Shown: positions 7,192 to 16,016 of the stretch, piece after piece
Numbering within the stretch: the first letter of the stretch is position 1
How the letters are laid out: every line of letters starts with the position of its first letter
Assembly (NCBI GenBank): GCA_017303355.1
Contig: JAFLCU010000001.1
Location: 62,001-126,000 of the forward strand
Direction: 5' to 3'
Source: Caulobacterales bacterium
Lineage (GTDB): Bacteria > Pseudomonadota > Alphaproteobacteria > Caulobacterales > Aquidulcibacteraceae
DNA length: 64,000 nt
Position numbers and translations under genes: made by a program
The notes under the pieces: model-generated
The model's database searches: none
What the model was told of the DNA's origin: nothing
Seen by the model: only the letters and a program-made list of their open reading frames with translations

Positions 7192-7209
7192 CTCCCGCCC
7201 ATGCGGGAG
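7192..7209. terminator. Hairpin after the TetR gene
   Basis: CTCCCGC and GCGGGAG form a perfect 7-base-pair stem with a 4-base loop, 8 bases beyond the stop of the minus-strand TetR gene. No run of T follows on either strand, so a Rho-independent terminator is uncertain; it could instead protect mRNA ends. Confidence 0.4.
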
Positions 7210-7216
7210 AGGGTGA

Positions 7217-7816
7217 TCAGTCCACAACTTTCTCCAAGCCGCCCAGCGTCAAATCCACGGCCATATCCGCCATCATGCCAGGTCCCACCGCGCCTTCGGG
7301 GTTGAACCAGGTATGGGTCCAATTGATGCTTCCGAAATAGAGCATTGCGGCGGCAAGGGCCGCGCCCGGCCTTTTCGCCAGCCGAGGTTCAATCTCGACC
7401 AGCATCTGGCGCACGGTTTCGATCAGGCCGCGCTGCACGGAGATAATCTCCGCGCGTTTATTCTTCGGCACGTTGTCCAAATCGTTGAGCAGCACTTTGT
7501 GGCGATCGGCGGCGCCGACATAGAGCGCCATGAAGCGATGCGTGAGATCGCGTAGCTTAGTTTCAGCCGAGGTTTCGTCGCCAGAAATTTCCTCAGCCGC
7601 GGCTTCGAGCTCGCGCACGTGCGTGATCATCACGTCGTAGAGGATGTCTTCTTTCGATTGGTAATAATGATAGATCAGCGATTTCGAAATCTTGCCGCGC
7701 TTGGCGATGTCGGCGACAGAGGCGCCATTGAAGCCGTCGCGCGCGAACAAAGCGGCCGCGGTCTCCACGATCGCTTGCTTGCGTTCGTCATATTCGGGGG
7801 CCTGGGTGCGGGCCAT
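7217..7816 (-). CDS. TetR-family transcriptional regulator, probable PaaR
   Basis: 199 residues. The N-terminal TetR helix-turn-helix is clear (AAALFARDGFNGASVADIAK, then SKSLIYHYYQSKEDILYDVM, about 20-66). The C-terminal domain fits the TetR_C_33-like ligand-binding region found in fatty-acid or phenylacetate regulators (LIETVRQMLVEIEPRL and SINWTHTWFNPEG). Its place beside the paa genes and the repeated CGGTCRATT motif in both paa promoters make a phenylacetyl-CoA-responsive repressor likely, but ligand and targets are inferred. The start overlaps the stop of the upstream isomerase-like gene (TAATG), so the two are cotranscribed. Confidence 0.85.
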   Translation of the reverse strand: MARTQAPEYDERKQAIVETAAALFARDGFNGASVADIAKRGKISKSLIYHYYQSKEDILYDVMITHVRELEAAAEEISGDETSAETKLRDLTHRFMALYVGAADRHKVLLNDLDNVPKNKRAEIISVQRGLIETVRQMLVEIEPRLAKRPGAALAAAMLYFGSINWTHTWFNPEGAVGPGMMADMAVDLTLGGLEKVVD

Positions 7817-8466
7817 TAGCGCTCACTCAATCCATGCTGCGTCATGCGCCAGATCAAATGATCGATGCGATCCTGCCCAAAGAAGGGTTCATCGTTGAAC
7901 ACGAAGAGCGGCACGCCCCAATGGCCGGCGCCGCGCTGATCGGCTTCGTTGGCGGCGATCTCCGCATCGAGCGAGTCCGCTTCTTCAGCCAGCGCGCGTT
8001 CGGCTTCGGCGGCGTCGAGCCCGGCTTTTTCAAGCGCGCGCGTGAGATGATCGCCTTCGTGCCAATTGTCGATTTCGCCCGACCAGATCGCGTGCGAGGC
8101 GGCGCGGATGAAGGCAAGACCCCTGCCCTTGCGCTCCGCGTGCACGCCCAAACGGCTGACGCGATAAATGTAGGGCTGATCGGCGGCGACCTCGCCCTTG
8201 CTGATATCCATCACAATCGGATCAGGGCGCGGCCAGCGATACGGAATATTTTGCATCTGCGAGATGCGAAACGTGTCACGCAACAGATAAGGCGGCCAGA
8301 GCGGGTTCACTTGCTTGAAGAAGCCCGGAATGCGCACCGCGATCGGCAGCACGATGCGCATGCGCGGGGCGATATCGTAGCGGCGCGTCAGCTCTTCGAT
8401 TTGCGGCGCCGCCAAGTACGAATACGGGCTGCGGAATGAGTAATAGTAGTCGAACGATAGCGTCAC
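7816..8466 (-). CDS. DsbA-fold protein, 2-hydroxychromene-2-carboxylate isomerase family
   Basis: 216 residues from GTG 8466. The HCCA isomerase / kappa-GST family has a DsbA-like thioredoxin fold and acts on aromatic or GSH-linked substrates. Visible motifs are FDYYYSFRSPYSYLAAPQIE at the N-terminus, with the family SPYSYL active-site turn (Ser instead of a CXXC pair), and GVPLFVFNDEPFFGQDRIDH near the C-terminus. GTG 8466 is preferred because GGGGAGG stands 8 bases before it; an upstream in-frame ATG at 8493 has no such site. It overlaps the TetR start, so its substrate is probably linked to the same regulon, perhaps a side product of aromatic breakdown. Confidence 0.8.
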   Translation of the reverse strand: MTLSFDYYYSFRSPYSYLAAPQIEELTRRYDIAPRMRIVLPIAVRIPGFFKQVNPLWPPYLLRDTFRISQMQNIPYRWPRPDPIVMDISKGEVAADQPYIYRVSRLGVHAERKGRGLAFIRAASHAIWSGEIDNWHEGDHLTRALEKAGLDAAEAERALAEEADSLDAEIAANEADQRGAGHWGVPLFVFNDEPFFGQDRIDHLIWRMTQHGLSER

Positions 8467-8677
8467 GGCGCCGGCCTCCCCGAATGGGCCCAAACTTGCG
8501 CACGGCCGCGCTTTCGTCCACGGCCCGCAGCGAAGTTTACGCTACGTAATGTATCAAAAGCACGTATATGCCTCTGAGTTGGCAAACCTAGCTTGAATAC
8601 GCCTACCTTTTGAGGTAAACAGCCCGCTGAGGAGCAAAAAATTGCGATCGGCTGATCCCAGTCAGGGGTGTTCTAAG

Positions 8678-8788
8678 GTGGCCACGGCCGCCTTGGACCA
8701 GCGCGCGATCATTCTCCTCGGCTCGCTTATTCTGCTTAGCGTCGTACTTATCGTACGGGCCGGAGCGGCGTTGCTGAATTTGACCTGA
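8678..8788 (+). CDS. Branched-chain amino acid leader peptide (ilv attenuator)
   Basis: A 36-codon frame opens at GTG 8678 behind AGGGG and ends at TGA 8788. Codons 11-26 read IILLGSLILLSVVLIV: 14 of 16 are Ile, Leu or Val, the expected stalling stretch for a leader regulating ilv/leu genes. The segment just after these codons (8760-8776) is complementary to the 5' side of the terminator that follows, as an antiterminator must be. A tiny single-span membrane peptide is the alternative reading, but the RNA arrangement makes a regulatory leader much more likely. Attenuation of ilvBN has been reported in Caulobacter. Confidence 0.82.
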   Translation: MATAALDQRAIILLGSLILLSVVLIVRAGAALLNLT

Positions 8789-8826
8789 AAGAACCCCCTC
8801 AGGCTCGCCAGCAACACCCGCTCCGG
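8760..8826 (+). promoter_or_regulatory. Antiterminator pairing of the ilv leader
   Basis: CCGGAGCGG (8760-8768) pairs perfectly with CCGCTCCGG (8818-8826), and GTTGCTG (8770-8776) with CAGCAAC (8809-8815), giving 16 pairs around a small internal loop. The first strand lies immediately after the Ile/Leu/Val codons and the second covers the 5' arm of the terminator. The two structures therefore exclude each other. A ribosome stalled in the leader would leave 8760-8776 free and allow readthrough into ilvD. Confidence 0.8.
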
Positions 8827-8848
8827 ATGGAAGCGGGTTTTTTGTTGC
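8811..8848 (+). terminator. Rho-independent attenuator terminator before ilvD
   Basis: ACCCGCTCC and GGAAGCGGGT form a GC-rich hairpin (8816-8838, with one bulged A), followed at once by a run of T (8838-8843). Outer GCAAC/GTTGC can extend the stem. It lies 28 bases after the leader stop codon and 28 bases before the ilvD start, so it can only serve to control the operon. Confidence 0.85.
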
Positions 8849-8875
8849 CGGCGCGCCTGGACCTCAACGGACCAG

Positions 8876-10585
8876 ATGACCGACAAATCTCCCCCCTCTT
8901 CAGGCTCAGCCAACCGCCGCAGCGCGGTCGTGACGCAAGGCGGCAACCGCGCCGCCGCGCGCTCATACCTGCGCGCCGCCGGCATGGGCGATGCCGATTT
9001 CAAGAAGCCAATGATCGCGGTGGTGAACACCTGGTCGTCGGTAACGCCATGCAACATGCACCTGCAGGGCGTGGCCGATCACGTGCGCAACGGCGTGCGC
9101 GAGGCAGGCGGCTTCCCGGTCGATTTCAACACGATCATGGTGACGGACGGCATCTCAATGGGGACGCCGGGGATGAAGGCGTCGCTGATCTCGCGCGAAC
9201 TGGTGGCGGATTCGATCGAGCTTGCGGTGGAAGGTCACCAACTCGACGGCGTCGTCTGTATCGTCGGTTGCGACAAGACCATCCCGGCCGCGGCGATGGC
9301 GTTGGCCCGCATGGATATACCGGGGCTCGTACTCTACGGCGGCACGATCATGCCGGGCGTCGTCGGCGGCAAAGAGATTTCGATTCAAGAAGTGTTCGAA
9401 GCGATCGGCGCGCATGGCGCGGGTACGCTCGACGATGAAGGCCTGAAGGCGGTTGAAAGTGCTGCCTGCCCCGGTGCGGGCGCGTGCGGCGGCCAGTTCA
9501 CGGCGAACACGATGGCGATGGCGCTTTCGGTGATGGGCCTTTCGCCGATGGGCGCGAATGACGTGCCGGCCGTGCATCCCAACAAGAAGGACGAGGCCGA
9601 ACGCTGCGGCCGCTTGGTGGTGGAACTGACGCTGAAAGGCCTGAACGCGCGCCAATTCGTTACGCGTGAGTCGCTGATCAATGCGGCGGTCGCCGTTTCC
9701 GCGAGTGGCGGTTCGACCAACGCCGTGATGCACTTGACGGCAATCGCGGCGGAAGCAGGCGTGGATTTCGGTATTGAGGATTGCCACGCGGCGTGCGCGC
9801 GCACGCCGGTGATCTGCGATCTGAAGCCAGGCGGGCGCTTTCTGGCGTCGCATTTGTTTTTCGCCGGCGGCACGCGGTTGGTGACGAAGCGCTTGGCGGA
9901 AGCCGGCAAGATCGTCGATGCGCCGACGGTTTCGGGCCGCGCGCTGTTTGACGAAGCGAGCGAAGCGGTTGAGCCGAAGGGCCAAGAGGTCATCACCGAT
10001 TTCACGCGGCCGGCGATGGCGCGCGGGTCTTATGCGGTGCTGTTCGGAAATCTCGCGCCCGAAGGCGCGGTGATCAAATTGGCTGGCCACGAGATCGAGA
10101 ACTTCGAGGGCCCTGCCCGTGTGTTCAACAGCGAAGAAGCCGCGTTCGACGCCGTGCAGCACGGCAAGATCAATGAAGGCGACGTGATCATTATCCGCTA
10201 CGAAGGTCCCAAGGGCGGGCCGGGCATGCGGGAAATGCTGCAAGTCACGGCCGCCTTGAAAGGCCGCGGCTACAAGGATGTCGCGCTAATCACCGATGGA
10301 CGCTTCTCTGGCGCGTCTTACGGCTTCGTCGCGGGCCACGTTTCGCCGGAAGCCGCTGTTGGCGGGCCAGTCGCGCTGGTGCGCGAAGGCGACACGATCC
10401 GCATCGATGTGCCGGGCCGCACCATCGATGTGAAAGCCGATCTTTCGAGCCGCAAGTTTGAGCCGCCGACGCGCCCGGCATCGCATGGCGTGTTCGCGAA
10501 ATACGCCGCTCTGGTTTCGTCCGCGTCGCAAGGCGCGGTGACTATTCCCAATCCACCGCCAGCCCAAATTCGTGAGGCCAAGTAA
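8876..10585 (+). CDS. ilvD: Dihydroxy-acid dehydratase
   Basis: 569 residues, the normal length. IlvD dehydrates 2,3-dihydroxy-isovalerate and -methylvalerate to the 2-oxo acids, the third step of valine and isoleucine synthesis. Fe-S ligand cysteines are seen in VTPCNMHL, VGCDKTIPA and CPGAGACGGQFTANTMA, the IlvD/Edd signature. The middle shows ASGGSTNAVMHLTAIA, and the C-terminal domain has YEGPKGGPGMREML and ITDGRFSGASYGF. ATG 8876 follows the attenuator. The next ATG (ilvC) directly abuts the stop codon, so the genes are cotranscribed. Confidence 0.97.
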   Translation: MTDKSPPSSGSANRRSAVVTQGGNRAAARSYLRAAGMGDADFKKPMIAVVNTWSSVTPCNMHLQGVADHVRNGVREAGGFPVDFNTIMVTDGISMGTPGMKASLISRELVADSIELAVEGHQLDGVVCIVGCDKTIPAAAMALARMDIPGLVLYGGTIMPGVVGGKEISIQEVFEAIGAHGAGTLDDEGLKAVESAACPGAGACGGQFTANTMAMALSVMGLSPMGANDVPAVHPNKKDEAERCGRLVVELTLKGLNARQFVTRESLINAAVAVSASGGSTNAVMHLTAIAAEAGVDFGIEDCHAACARTPVICDLKPGGRFLASHLFFAGGTRLVTKRLAEAGKIVDAPTVSGRALFDEASEAVEPKGQEVITDFTRPAMARGSYAVLFGNLAPEGAVIKLAGHEIENFEGPARVFNSEEAAFDAVQHGKINEGDVIIIRYEGPKGGPGMREMLQVTAALKGRGYKDVALITDGRFSGASYGFVAGHVSPEAAVGGPVALVREGDTIRIDVPGRTIDVKADLSSRKFEPPTRPASHGVFAKYAALVSSASQGAVTIPNPPPAQIREAK

Positions 10586-11593
10586 ATGTCAGCGACTGTC
10601 TATACCACCAATGATGTGAACGCTGAGGCGCTTCGCGGCAAACGCATCGCCATTATCGGCTATGGCAGCCAAGGCCGCGCGCATGCGCAGAATTTGCGGG
10701 ATGACGGCTTCGATGTCGTCGCCGGCGTGCGCAAGGGCGGCAAGGGCTGGACCCACGCCACCGAAGACAAGATCGCGACGGCCGAAGTTGTCGACGCCGT
10801 GAAAGGCGCGGACCTGATCGCGATTCTGACGCCGGACATGGTGCAGGATAAGGTTTGGAAGGACGAGATCGAGCCGAACGCCAAGGAAGGCGCGACCATC
10901 CTGTTCGCGCACGGCTTCTCGATCGTCTATGGCCGCGTGACGCCGCGCAGGGATTTGGATGTTGTGCTGGTGGCGCCGAAAGGTCCGGGCGATCTGGTGC
11001 GCCGTGAATATGCGCGCGGCCGCGGCGTGCCGGCGCTGTTCGCCGTCTATCAGGACGCGACGGGTAAGGCGCGCGATCGTGCGATGGCTTATGCGAAGGG
11101 CATCGGCGGCGCGACGGGCGGCCTGATCGAAACCACGTTCCGCGAGGAAACCGAAACCGATCTGTTCGGCGAACAAGCCGTGCTTTGCGGTGGCGCGAAA
11201 GAGCTCGTGAAGGCCGGCTATCAGACTTTGGTGGACGCGGGCTATCAGCCGGAAGTCGCCTATTTCGAGTGCTTGCACGAACTGAAGCTGATCGTGGACC
11301 TCTTCTACGAAGGCGGCATCAGCAAGATGCACGATTTCATCTCCGAGACCGCGAAATACGGCGCCGTCGTTTCCGGCCCGCGCATCGTCACGGAAGAAAC
11401 CAAGGCGCGCATGCGCGACGTACTGAAGGATATCCAGTCCGGCTCGTTCGCGCGCGAATGGATCCTTGAGAACCAAGCCGGCAAGCCGCGCTACAACGCG
11501 CTCCTCAACGAAGACCGTGACGACCCGATCGAAAAGACGGGTGCGGCGCTGCGGTCACGCATGGCGTGGCTGAAATCACCGACGAACGCGTGA
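10586..11593 (+). CDS. ilvC: Ketol-acid reductoisomerase, class I
   Basis: 335 residues, class I length. It isomerises and reduces acetolactate and acetohydroxybutyrate. The Rossmann motif is [17 protein letters not shown]; Mg-binding Asp and Glu lie in [14 protein letters not shown] and [13 protein letters not shown]. An odd feature is the cofactor loop after beta-strand 2, which reads GVRKGGKGW. The positions that usually hold the serines contacting the NADPH 2'-phosphate (as in GSKSW) are both Gly here, so cofactor preference might be unusual. The sequence is also unlike the typical Caulobacter IlvC remembered for comparison. The start abuts the ilvD stop. Confidence 0.96.
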   Translation: MSATVYTTNDVNAEALRGKRIAIIGYGSQGRAHAQNLRDDGFDVVAGVRKGGKGWTHATEDKIATAEVVDAVKGADLIAILTPDMVQDKVWKDEIEPNAKEGATILFAHGFSIVYGRVTPRRDLDVVLVAPKGPGDLVRREYARGRGVPALFAVYQDATGKARDRAMAYAKGIGGATGGLIETTFREETETDLFGEQAVLCGGAKELVKAGYQTLVDAGYQPEVAYFECLHELKLIVDLFYEGGISKMHDFISETAKYGAVVSGPRIVTEETKARMRDVLKDIQSGSFAREWILENQAGKPRYNALLNEDRDDPIEKTGAALRSRMAWLKSPTNA

Positions 11594-11600
11594 GCGAACA

Positions 11601-13412
11601 ATGACGACCACGAGCAACATCGCCCAAATCCATCCCGCTTCCGAACCGGCGTCTCTCGTCGGCATTCCGATGACGGGCGCGGAGATGGTTGTACGCGCCA
11701 TGAAGGATCATGGCGTGGACACGCTGTTCGGATATCCGGGCGGTGCGGTGTTGCCGATTTACGATGCGCTCTTCAGCGATGAAGACGTGCGTCATATTCT
11801 GGTGCGTCACGAACAGGGCGCGGGCCACGCGGCCGAAGGGTATGCGCGCTCCACCGGCAAGGTCGGCTGCGCGCTCGTGACCTCCGGCCCTGGCGCCACC
11901 AATATGGTGACGCCGCTGGCCGACGCCCTGCTCGACTCGATCCCGATGGTGGTGATTACCGGCCAGGTGGCGACGCACCTCATTGGCACCGATGCGTTTC
12001 AGGAATGCGACACGGTTGGCATCACGCGCTCGTGCACTAAGCACAATTGGTTGGTGAGCAGCGTGGATGAGCTGTCGGCCATTCTGCACGAGGCATTCTA
12101 TGTCGCGCGCAGCGGCAGGCCGGGGCCGGTCGTGGTCGATATTCCGAAGGATGTGCAATTCGCGACGGGCATGTATCTGCCGCCTGAGCGCTCGCCGAAA
12201 CGCTCGAAACGCACCGTGCGCCATGTCGATGCCGCGCGCATCGCGGAAGCGGCGGAGCTGATGGCGACGGCGCAGAAGCCCGTGTTCTACACCGGCGGCG
12301 GCGTGATCAATGCTGGCCCACGCGCGAGCGAAGCGCTGCGGGCGTTGGTGCGTGAAACGGGCTTCCCGATCACATCGACACTGATGGGCTTGGGCGCTTT
12401 TCCGGCGCCAGACAAGCAATGGCTCGGCATGCTGGGCATGCACGGCTCATGGGAGTCCAATCATGCGATGCATGATTGCGATCTGATGATCTGTGTCGGC
12501 GCGCGCTTCGATGACCGCGTGACGGGCCGCCTGGACGCATTCAGCCCAAACTCGAAGAAAATTCACATCGACATTGATCCATCCTCGATCAACAAGAACG
12601 TGCGCGTCGACGTGCCGATCATCGCCGATGCGGCCGAGGCGCTCGAGAAATTGCTCGTCGCCTGGCGCAATCGCGCGAAGAAAGCGAAGCCGCCGTCCAT
12701 CAAGGCGTGGTGGGATCAGATCGAAGGCTGGCGCAAGCGCAAGGGTTTCGCCTACCGGCCCAGCCATGAACTGATCAAGCCGCAATATGCGATCGAGCGT
12801 TTGTATGAACTGACGCGCGGCAAGGATGTTTATATCACCACGGAAGTCGGCCAACACCAAATGTGGGCCGCGCAATACTTCCATTTCGACAAGCCGAACC
12901 ATTGGATGAGCTCCGGCGGCTTGGGCACGATGGGCTACGGCCTGCCGGCCGCACTCGGCGTGCAAGCGGCGCATCCCGACGCGCTGGTGATCGATATCGC
13001 CGGCGAAGCCAGCGTGCAGATGACCATGCAGGAGATGAGCACGGCCGTGCAGCATCGCCTGCCGATCAAGATTTTCATCTTGAACAACGAATGGATGGGC
13101 ATGGTGCGCCAATGGCAGCAGCTGCTGCACGGCGAGCGCTATTCGCACTCCTATTCGCACGCGCTGCCGGATTTCGTGAAGATGGCTGAGGCGTTCGGCT
13201 GCGTCGGCATTCGCGCTGAAAAACCGGACGAACTGGACACGAAGATCGTGCAGATGATCAACGAGCCCGGCCCGGTTCTGTTCGATTGCCGTGTGGCCAA
13301 GGAAGAGAATTGCTTCCCGATGATCCCCTCGGGCAAGCCGCACAACGAAATGATCCTCGCCGATACGTTCGTGGGCGACGAGATCGACGACGACGGAAAG
13401 AAGCTGGTCTGA
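11601..13412 (+). CDS. ilvB: Acetolactate synthase, large catalytic subunit
   Basis: 603 residues. This ThDP- and FAD-dependent enzyme condenses pyruvate with pyruvate or 2-oxobutyrate, the first common step. It has an N-terminal PYR domain with the catalytic Glu in VRHEQGAGHAAEGYAR, a central FAD domain (GLGAFPAPDKQWLGMLGMHG) and a C-terminal PP domain with WMSSGGLGTMGYGLPAA. The ThDP/Mg motif begins GEASVQMTMQEM, in place of the usual GDGS, and ends in LNNEWMGMVRQWQ. A 25-residue leader precedes the core. The ilvN start overlaps its stop as TGATG, so catalytic and regulatory subunits are made together. Confidence 0.96.
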   Translation: MTTTSNIAQIHPASEPASLVGIPMTGAEMVVRAMKDHGVDTLFGYPGGAVLPIYDALFSDEDVRHILVRHEQGAGHAAEGYARSTGKVGCALVTSGPGATNMVTPLADALLDSIPMVVITGQVATHLIGTDAFQECDTVGITRSCTKHNWLVSSVDELSAILHEAFYVARSGRPGPVVVDIPKDVQFATGMYLPPERSPKRSKRTVRHVDAARIAEAAELMATAQKPVFYTGGGVINAGPRASEALRALVRETGFPITSTLMGLGAFPAPDKQWLGMLGMHGSWESNHAMHDCDLMICVGARFDDRVTGRLDAFSPNSKKIHIDIDPSSINKNVRVDVPIIADAAEALEKLLVAWRNRAKKAKPPSIKAWWDQIEGWRKRKGFAYRPSHELIKPQYAIERLYELTRGKDVYITTEVGQHQMWAAQYFHFDKPNHWMSSGGLGTMGYGLPAALGVQAAHPDALVIDIAGEASVQMTMQEMSTAVQHRLPIKIFILNNEWMGMVRQWQQLLHGERYSHSYSHALPDFVKMAEAFGCVGIRAEKPDELDTKIVQMINEPGPVLFDCRVAKEENCFPMIPSGKPHNEMILADTFVGDEIDDDGKKLV

Positions 13413-13963
13413 TGCCGCCGCACGCTGGAGAACCGGCCGAAAGCCGCACGCTCGCGATCATGGTCGACAACGAGCCGGGCGTGCTGGCGCGCGTCGTCGG
13501 GCTGTTCTCGGCGCGCGGCTACAATATCGAGAGCTTGACGGTCGCCGAGACGGATAAATCGGCGCACACGTCACGCATCACGGTGGTGACGCGCGGCGAG
13601 CCCAACATCATCGATCAGATCAAGTCGCAATTGGATCGCATCGTCTCGGTTCGCAACGTGATCGACGTGACGCGCGATCCGGCTGGCGTGCAGCGTGAGC
13701 TGGCTCTGGTGAAAGTGCGCTCCACGGGCGCTGATCGGATCGAGGCTCTGCGCGTCTCGGAGATTTTCCGCGCCAAGGTGATCGATACGACGCTTGAGAG
13801 CTTCATTTTTGAGATGACGGGCGCAAGCGACAAGGTTGACGCCTTTATCGATCTGGTGCGGCCGATTGGTTTGGTGGAAGTGTCGCGCACGGGCGTGCTT
13901 TCCATCCATCGTGGACCTGAATTGGATCGCGTGAGCACGGCGGACGCCGCGGCGTCCGCTTGA
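13412..13963 (+). CDS. ilvN: Acetolactate synthase, small regulatory subunit
   Basis: 183 residues, the long IlvH/IlvN type. It binds valine and confers feedback inhibition on IlvB. The N-terminal ACT domain is plain: LAIMVDNEPGVLARVVGLFS, then RGYNIESLTVAETD and SRITVV. The C-terminal domain carries ELALVKVR, a SEIFRAKVIDTTLES stretch and FIDLVRPIGLVEVSRTGVLS. The ATG at 13412 overlaps the ilvB stop; the longer upstream frame is only the ilvB gene read in another frame. Confidence 0.96.
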   Translation: MPPHAGEPAESRTLAIMVDNEPGVLARVVGLFSARGYNIESLTVAETDKSAHTSRITVVTRGEPNIIDQIKSQLDRIVSVRNVIDVTRDPAGVQRELALVKVRSTGADRIEALRVSEIFRAKVIDTTLESFIFEMTGASDKVDAFIDLVRPIGLVEVSRTGVLSIHRGPELDRVSTADAAASA

Positions 13964-14005
13964 GTGATTGAGCAAAGTCCGGCGTTCGCGCCGGCGGAGG
14001 CAAGA

Positions 14006-15442
14006 ATGTCGTCGTCAAATGGAGCGAAAACGCTCTTCGAGAAAGTCTGGGAACGCCACGTCGTGCAGGCGGAAACCGGCGAGACGCCAGCGATCCTCTA
14101 TGTCGATCTACATCTCGTGCACGAAGTGACGAGTCCACAGGCGTTCAGCGAGCTTGATGCGCGCGGCCTCCAAGTGCGCCGCCCTGATCGCACCTATGCG
14201 ACGCTCGACCACTCAACGCCCACAACCCCGCCCGCCGCCGACGGTTCGCGGGCTTATGTGACGAAGGAAGCAGAATCGCAGGTCGCGACGCTGGAACGCA
14301 ATTGCGCCAAGCATGGCATCTCTCTCGCAGGCTGGGACAGCGACGATCGTGGCGTGGTGCACGTGATGGCGCCGGAAATGGGCCTCACGCAGCCCGGCAT
14401 GGTCGTGGTGTGCGGCGACAGCCACACGGCGACACACGGTGCGTTTGGCGCGCTGGCGTTCGGCATCGGCACATCGGAGGTCGGCCACGTGCTGGCGACG
14501 CAGTGCTTGATGCAGCGTAAGCCTAAGCGCATGCGCGTGACGGTCGATGGCGTGCTGCAACCGGGCGTCTCCGCGAAGGATTTGACGCTCGCCGTGATCG
14601 CAGAGATCGGCTTTGGCGGCGGCTCGGGCTACGTGATCGAGTATGCAGGCTCGGCGATCCGCGCGCTCGAAATGGAAGGGCGCATGACGCTCTGCAATAT
14701 GTCGATCGAAGCTGGCGCGCGCGCGGGCATGGTGGCGCCGGACGAAAAGACGATTGAGTTCTTGCGCGGACGCCGTCACGTCGCAAAGGGCGATTTGTTC
14801 GAAGAGATCGCCCGAGATTGGCTGTCGTTGGCGACAGATGACAGCGCCACGTTCGACAAGGAAATCCGCATCGATGGCGCCGCGATCACGCCGATGGCGA
14901 CGTGGGGCACAACGCCTGACGCCGCGCTGCCGATCGGCGCCCCAGCGCCCCGGCCCGCCAATGATTCAGAAGCCAAAGCCCTCGCCTATATGGGCTTCGA
15001 CGCCGGCCGCGCGACAACAGAATATCCAGTGGACATTGTATTCGTCGGCTCTTGCACCAATGGCCGCCTCTCCGATTTGCGCGCCGCGGCTGAGGTGCTG
15101 CGCGGCAACAAGGTGAAGAGCGGCGTGCGTATGCTTGTCGTGCCGGGTTCGGAAGCGGTGAAGCAACAGGCGGAAGCCGAGGGCTTGCATCAAATATTCA
15201 AGGATGCAGGCGCCGAATGGCGTGAACCGGGGTGCTCGATGTGTATCGCAATGAACGGTGATGTCGTGGCCCCCGGTAAGCTTGCGGTGTCGACATCGAA
15301 CCGCAATTTCGAGGGCCGCCAAGGCAAAGGCGCACGTACGATTCTCGCCAGCCCCGCGACGGCGGCGGCGAGCGCGATCACTGGCGCACTCACCGATCCG
15401 CGTGTCTTCACCCAAATTGCGCAGGAGGCCAAACGTGCCTGA
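14006..15442 (+). CDS. leuC: 3-isopropylmalate dehydratase, large subunit
   Basis: 478 residues. LeuC with LeuD isomerises 2-isopropylmalate to 3-isopropylmalate in leucine synthesis. Aconitase-family features are present: [14 protein letters not shown], the DHSTPT loop, [21 protein letters not shown] and the [4Fe-4S] Cys in FVGSCTNGR and [10 protein letters not shown]. The ATG at 14006 is chosen because GGAGG lies 6 bases before it; an earlier in-frame start at 13964 touches the ilvN stop and lacks a site. Its 3' end overlaps leuD by 8 bases. Confidence 0.96.
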   Translation: MSSSNGAKTLFEKVWERHVVQAETGETPAILYVDLHLVHEVTSPQAFSELDARGLQVRRPDRTYATLDHSTPTTPPAADGSRAYVTKEAESQVATLERNCAKHGISLAGWDSDDRGVVHVMAPEMGLTQPGMVVVCGDSHTATHGAFGALAFGIGTSEVGHVLATQCLMQRKPKRMRVTVDGVLQPGVSAKDLTLAVIAEIGFGGGSGYVIEYAGSAIRALEMEGRMTLCNMSIEAGARAGMVAPDEKTIEFLRGRRHVAKGDLFEEIARDWLSLATDDSATFDKEIRIDGAAITPMATWGTTPDAALPIGAPAPRPANDSEAKALAYMGFDAGRATTEYPVDIVFVGSCTNGRLSDLRAAAEVLRGNKVKSGVRMLVVPGSEAVKQQAEAEGLHQIFKDAGAEWREPGCSMCIAMNGDVVAPGKLAVSTSNRNFEGRQGKGARTILASPATAAASAITGALTDPRVFTQIAQEAKRA

Positions 15443-16016
15443 ACCGTTCAAGCAGCTCGTTTCGCGCACGTTCGTGATCAAGCAAGAAGCGGTCGACACC
15501 GACCAGATCATCCCCGCGCGATTCCTGACGACGACCACGCGCGAAGGCCTCGGCAAGGCCGCGTTCTATGATTGGCGCTACGACGCGGACGGCAAGCCGA
15601 AGCCCGATGAACCGCTTAACATGATCGATGCGAGCGAATATCGCGTGCTGGTGGCCGGCGACAATTTCGGCTGTGGGTCATCGCGCGAACATGCGCCGTG
15701 GGCGCTGACGGATTACGGCTTTCGCGCCGTGATCTCCACCACGATCGCCGACATCTTCACCTCGAATGCGTTGAAGAACGGCCTGCTTCCGATCACGGTC
15801 GATAAGGATACGCACGCACGGCTGCTGGAAGAGCCGGGTGGCCGCGTGAGTATCGATCTGGAAAAGAGCGAACTCACCGTGGGCAATAATCCGCCGATCA
15901 AGTTTCACGTTGAGCCGTTTGCAAGGCGCTGCTTGATCGAGGGCGTCGACCCGATGGGCTGGCTGGTGGATCGCGTGCCGACGATCGAGACGTACGAGCG
16001 AGAGCGGGCGATATGA
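15435..16016 (+). CDS. leuD: 3-isopropylmalate dehydratase, small subunit
   Basis: 193 residues. The small swivelling subunit completes the LeuCD active site. Typical segments are [26 protein letters not shown], the isomerase-family SRE loop, and [13 protein letters not shown]. Translation starts at GTG 15435, with GGAGG four bases upstream, inside the last codons of leuC. The stop overlaps the leuB ATG. Confidence 0.95.
   Translation: MPEPFKQLVSRTFVIKQEAVDTDQIIPARFLTTTTREGLGKAAFYDWRYDADGKPKPDEPLNMIDASEYRVLVAGDNFGCGSSREHAPWALTDYGFRAVISTTIADIFTSNALKNGLLPITVDKDTHARLLEEPGGRVSIDLEKSELTVGNNPPIKFHVEPFARRCLIEGVDPMGWLVDRVPTIETYERERAI

Noticed and set aside
7192..7209. Hairpin after the TetR gene as a strong Rho-independent terminator
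   Set aside because: The stem is perfect but no T run follows on the minus strand.
8678..8788. Leader frame as an ordinary small membrane protein gene
   Set aside because: The Ile/Leu/Val run looks like a membrane span, but the adjacent mutually exclusive terminator and antiterminator structures are better explained by attenuation.
9155..10243. 362-codon minus-strand open frame over ilvD
   Set aside because: A shadow; low-complexity His/Arg composition and no recognisable domain.
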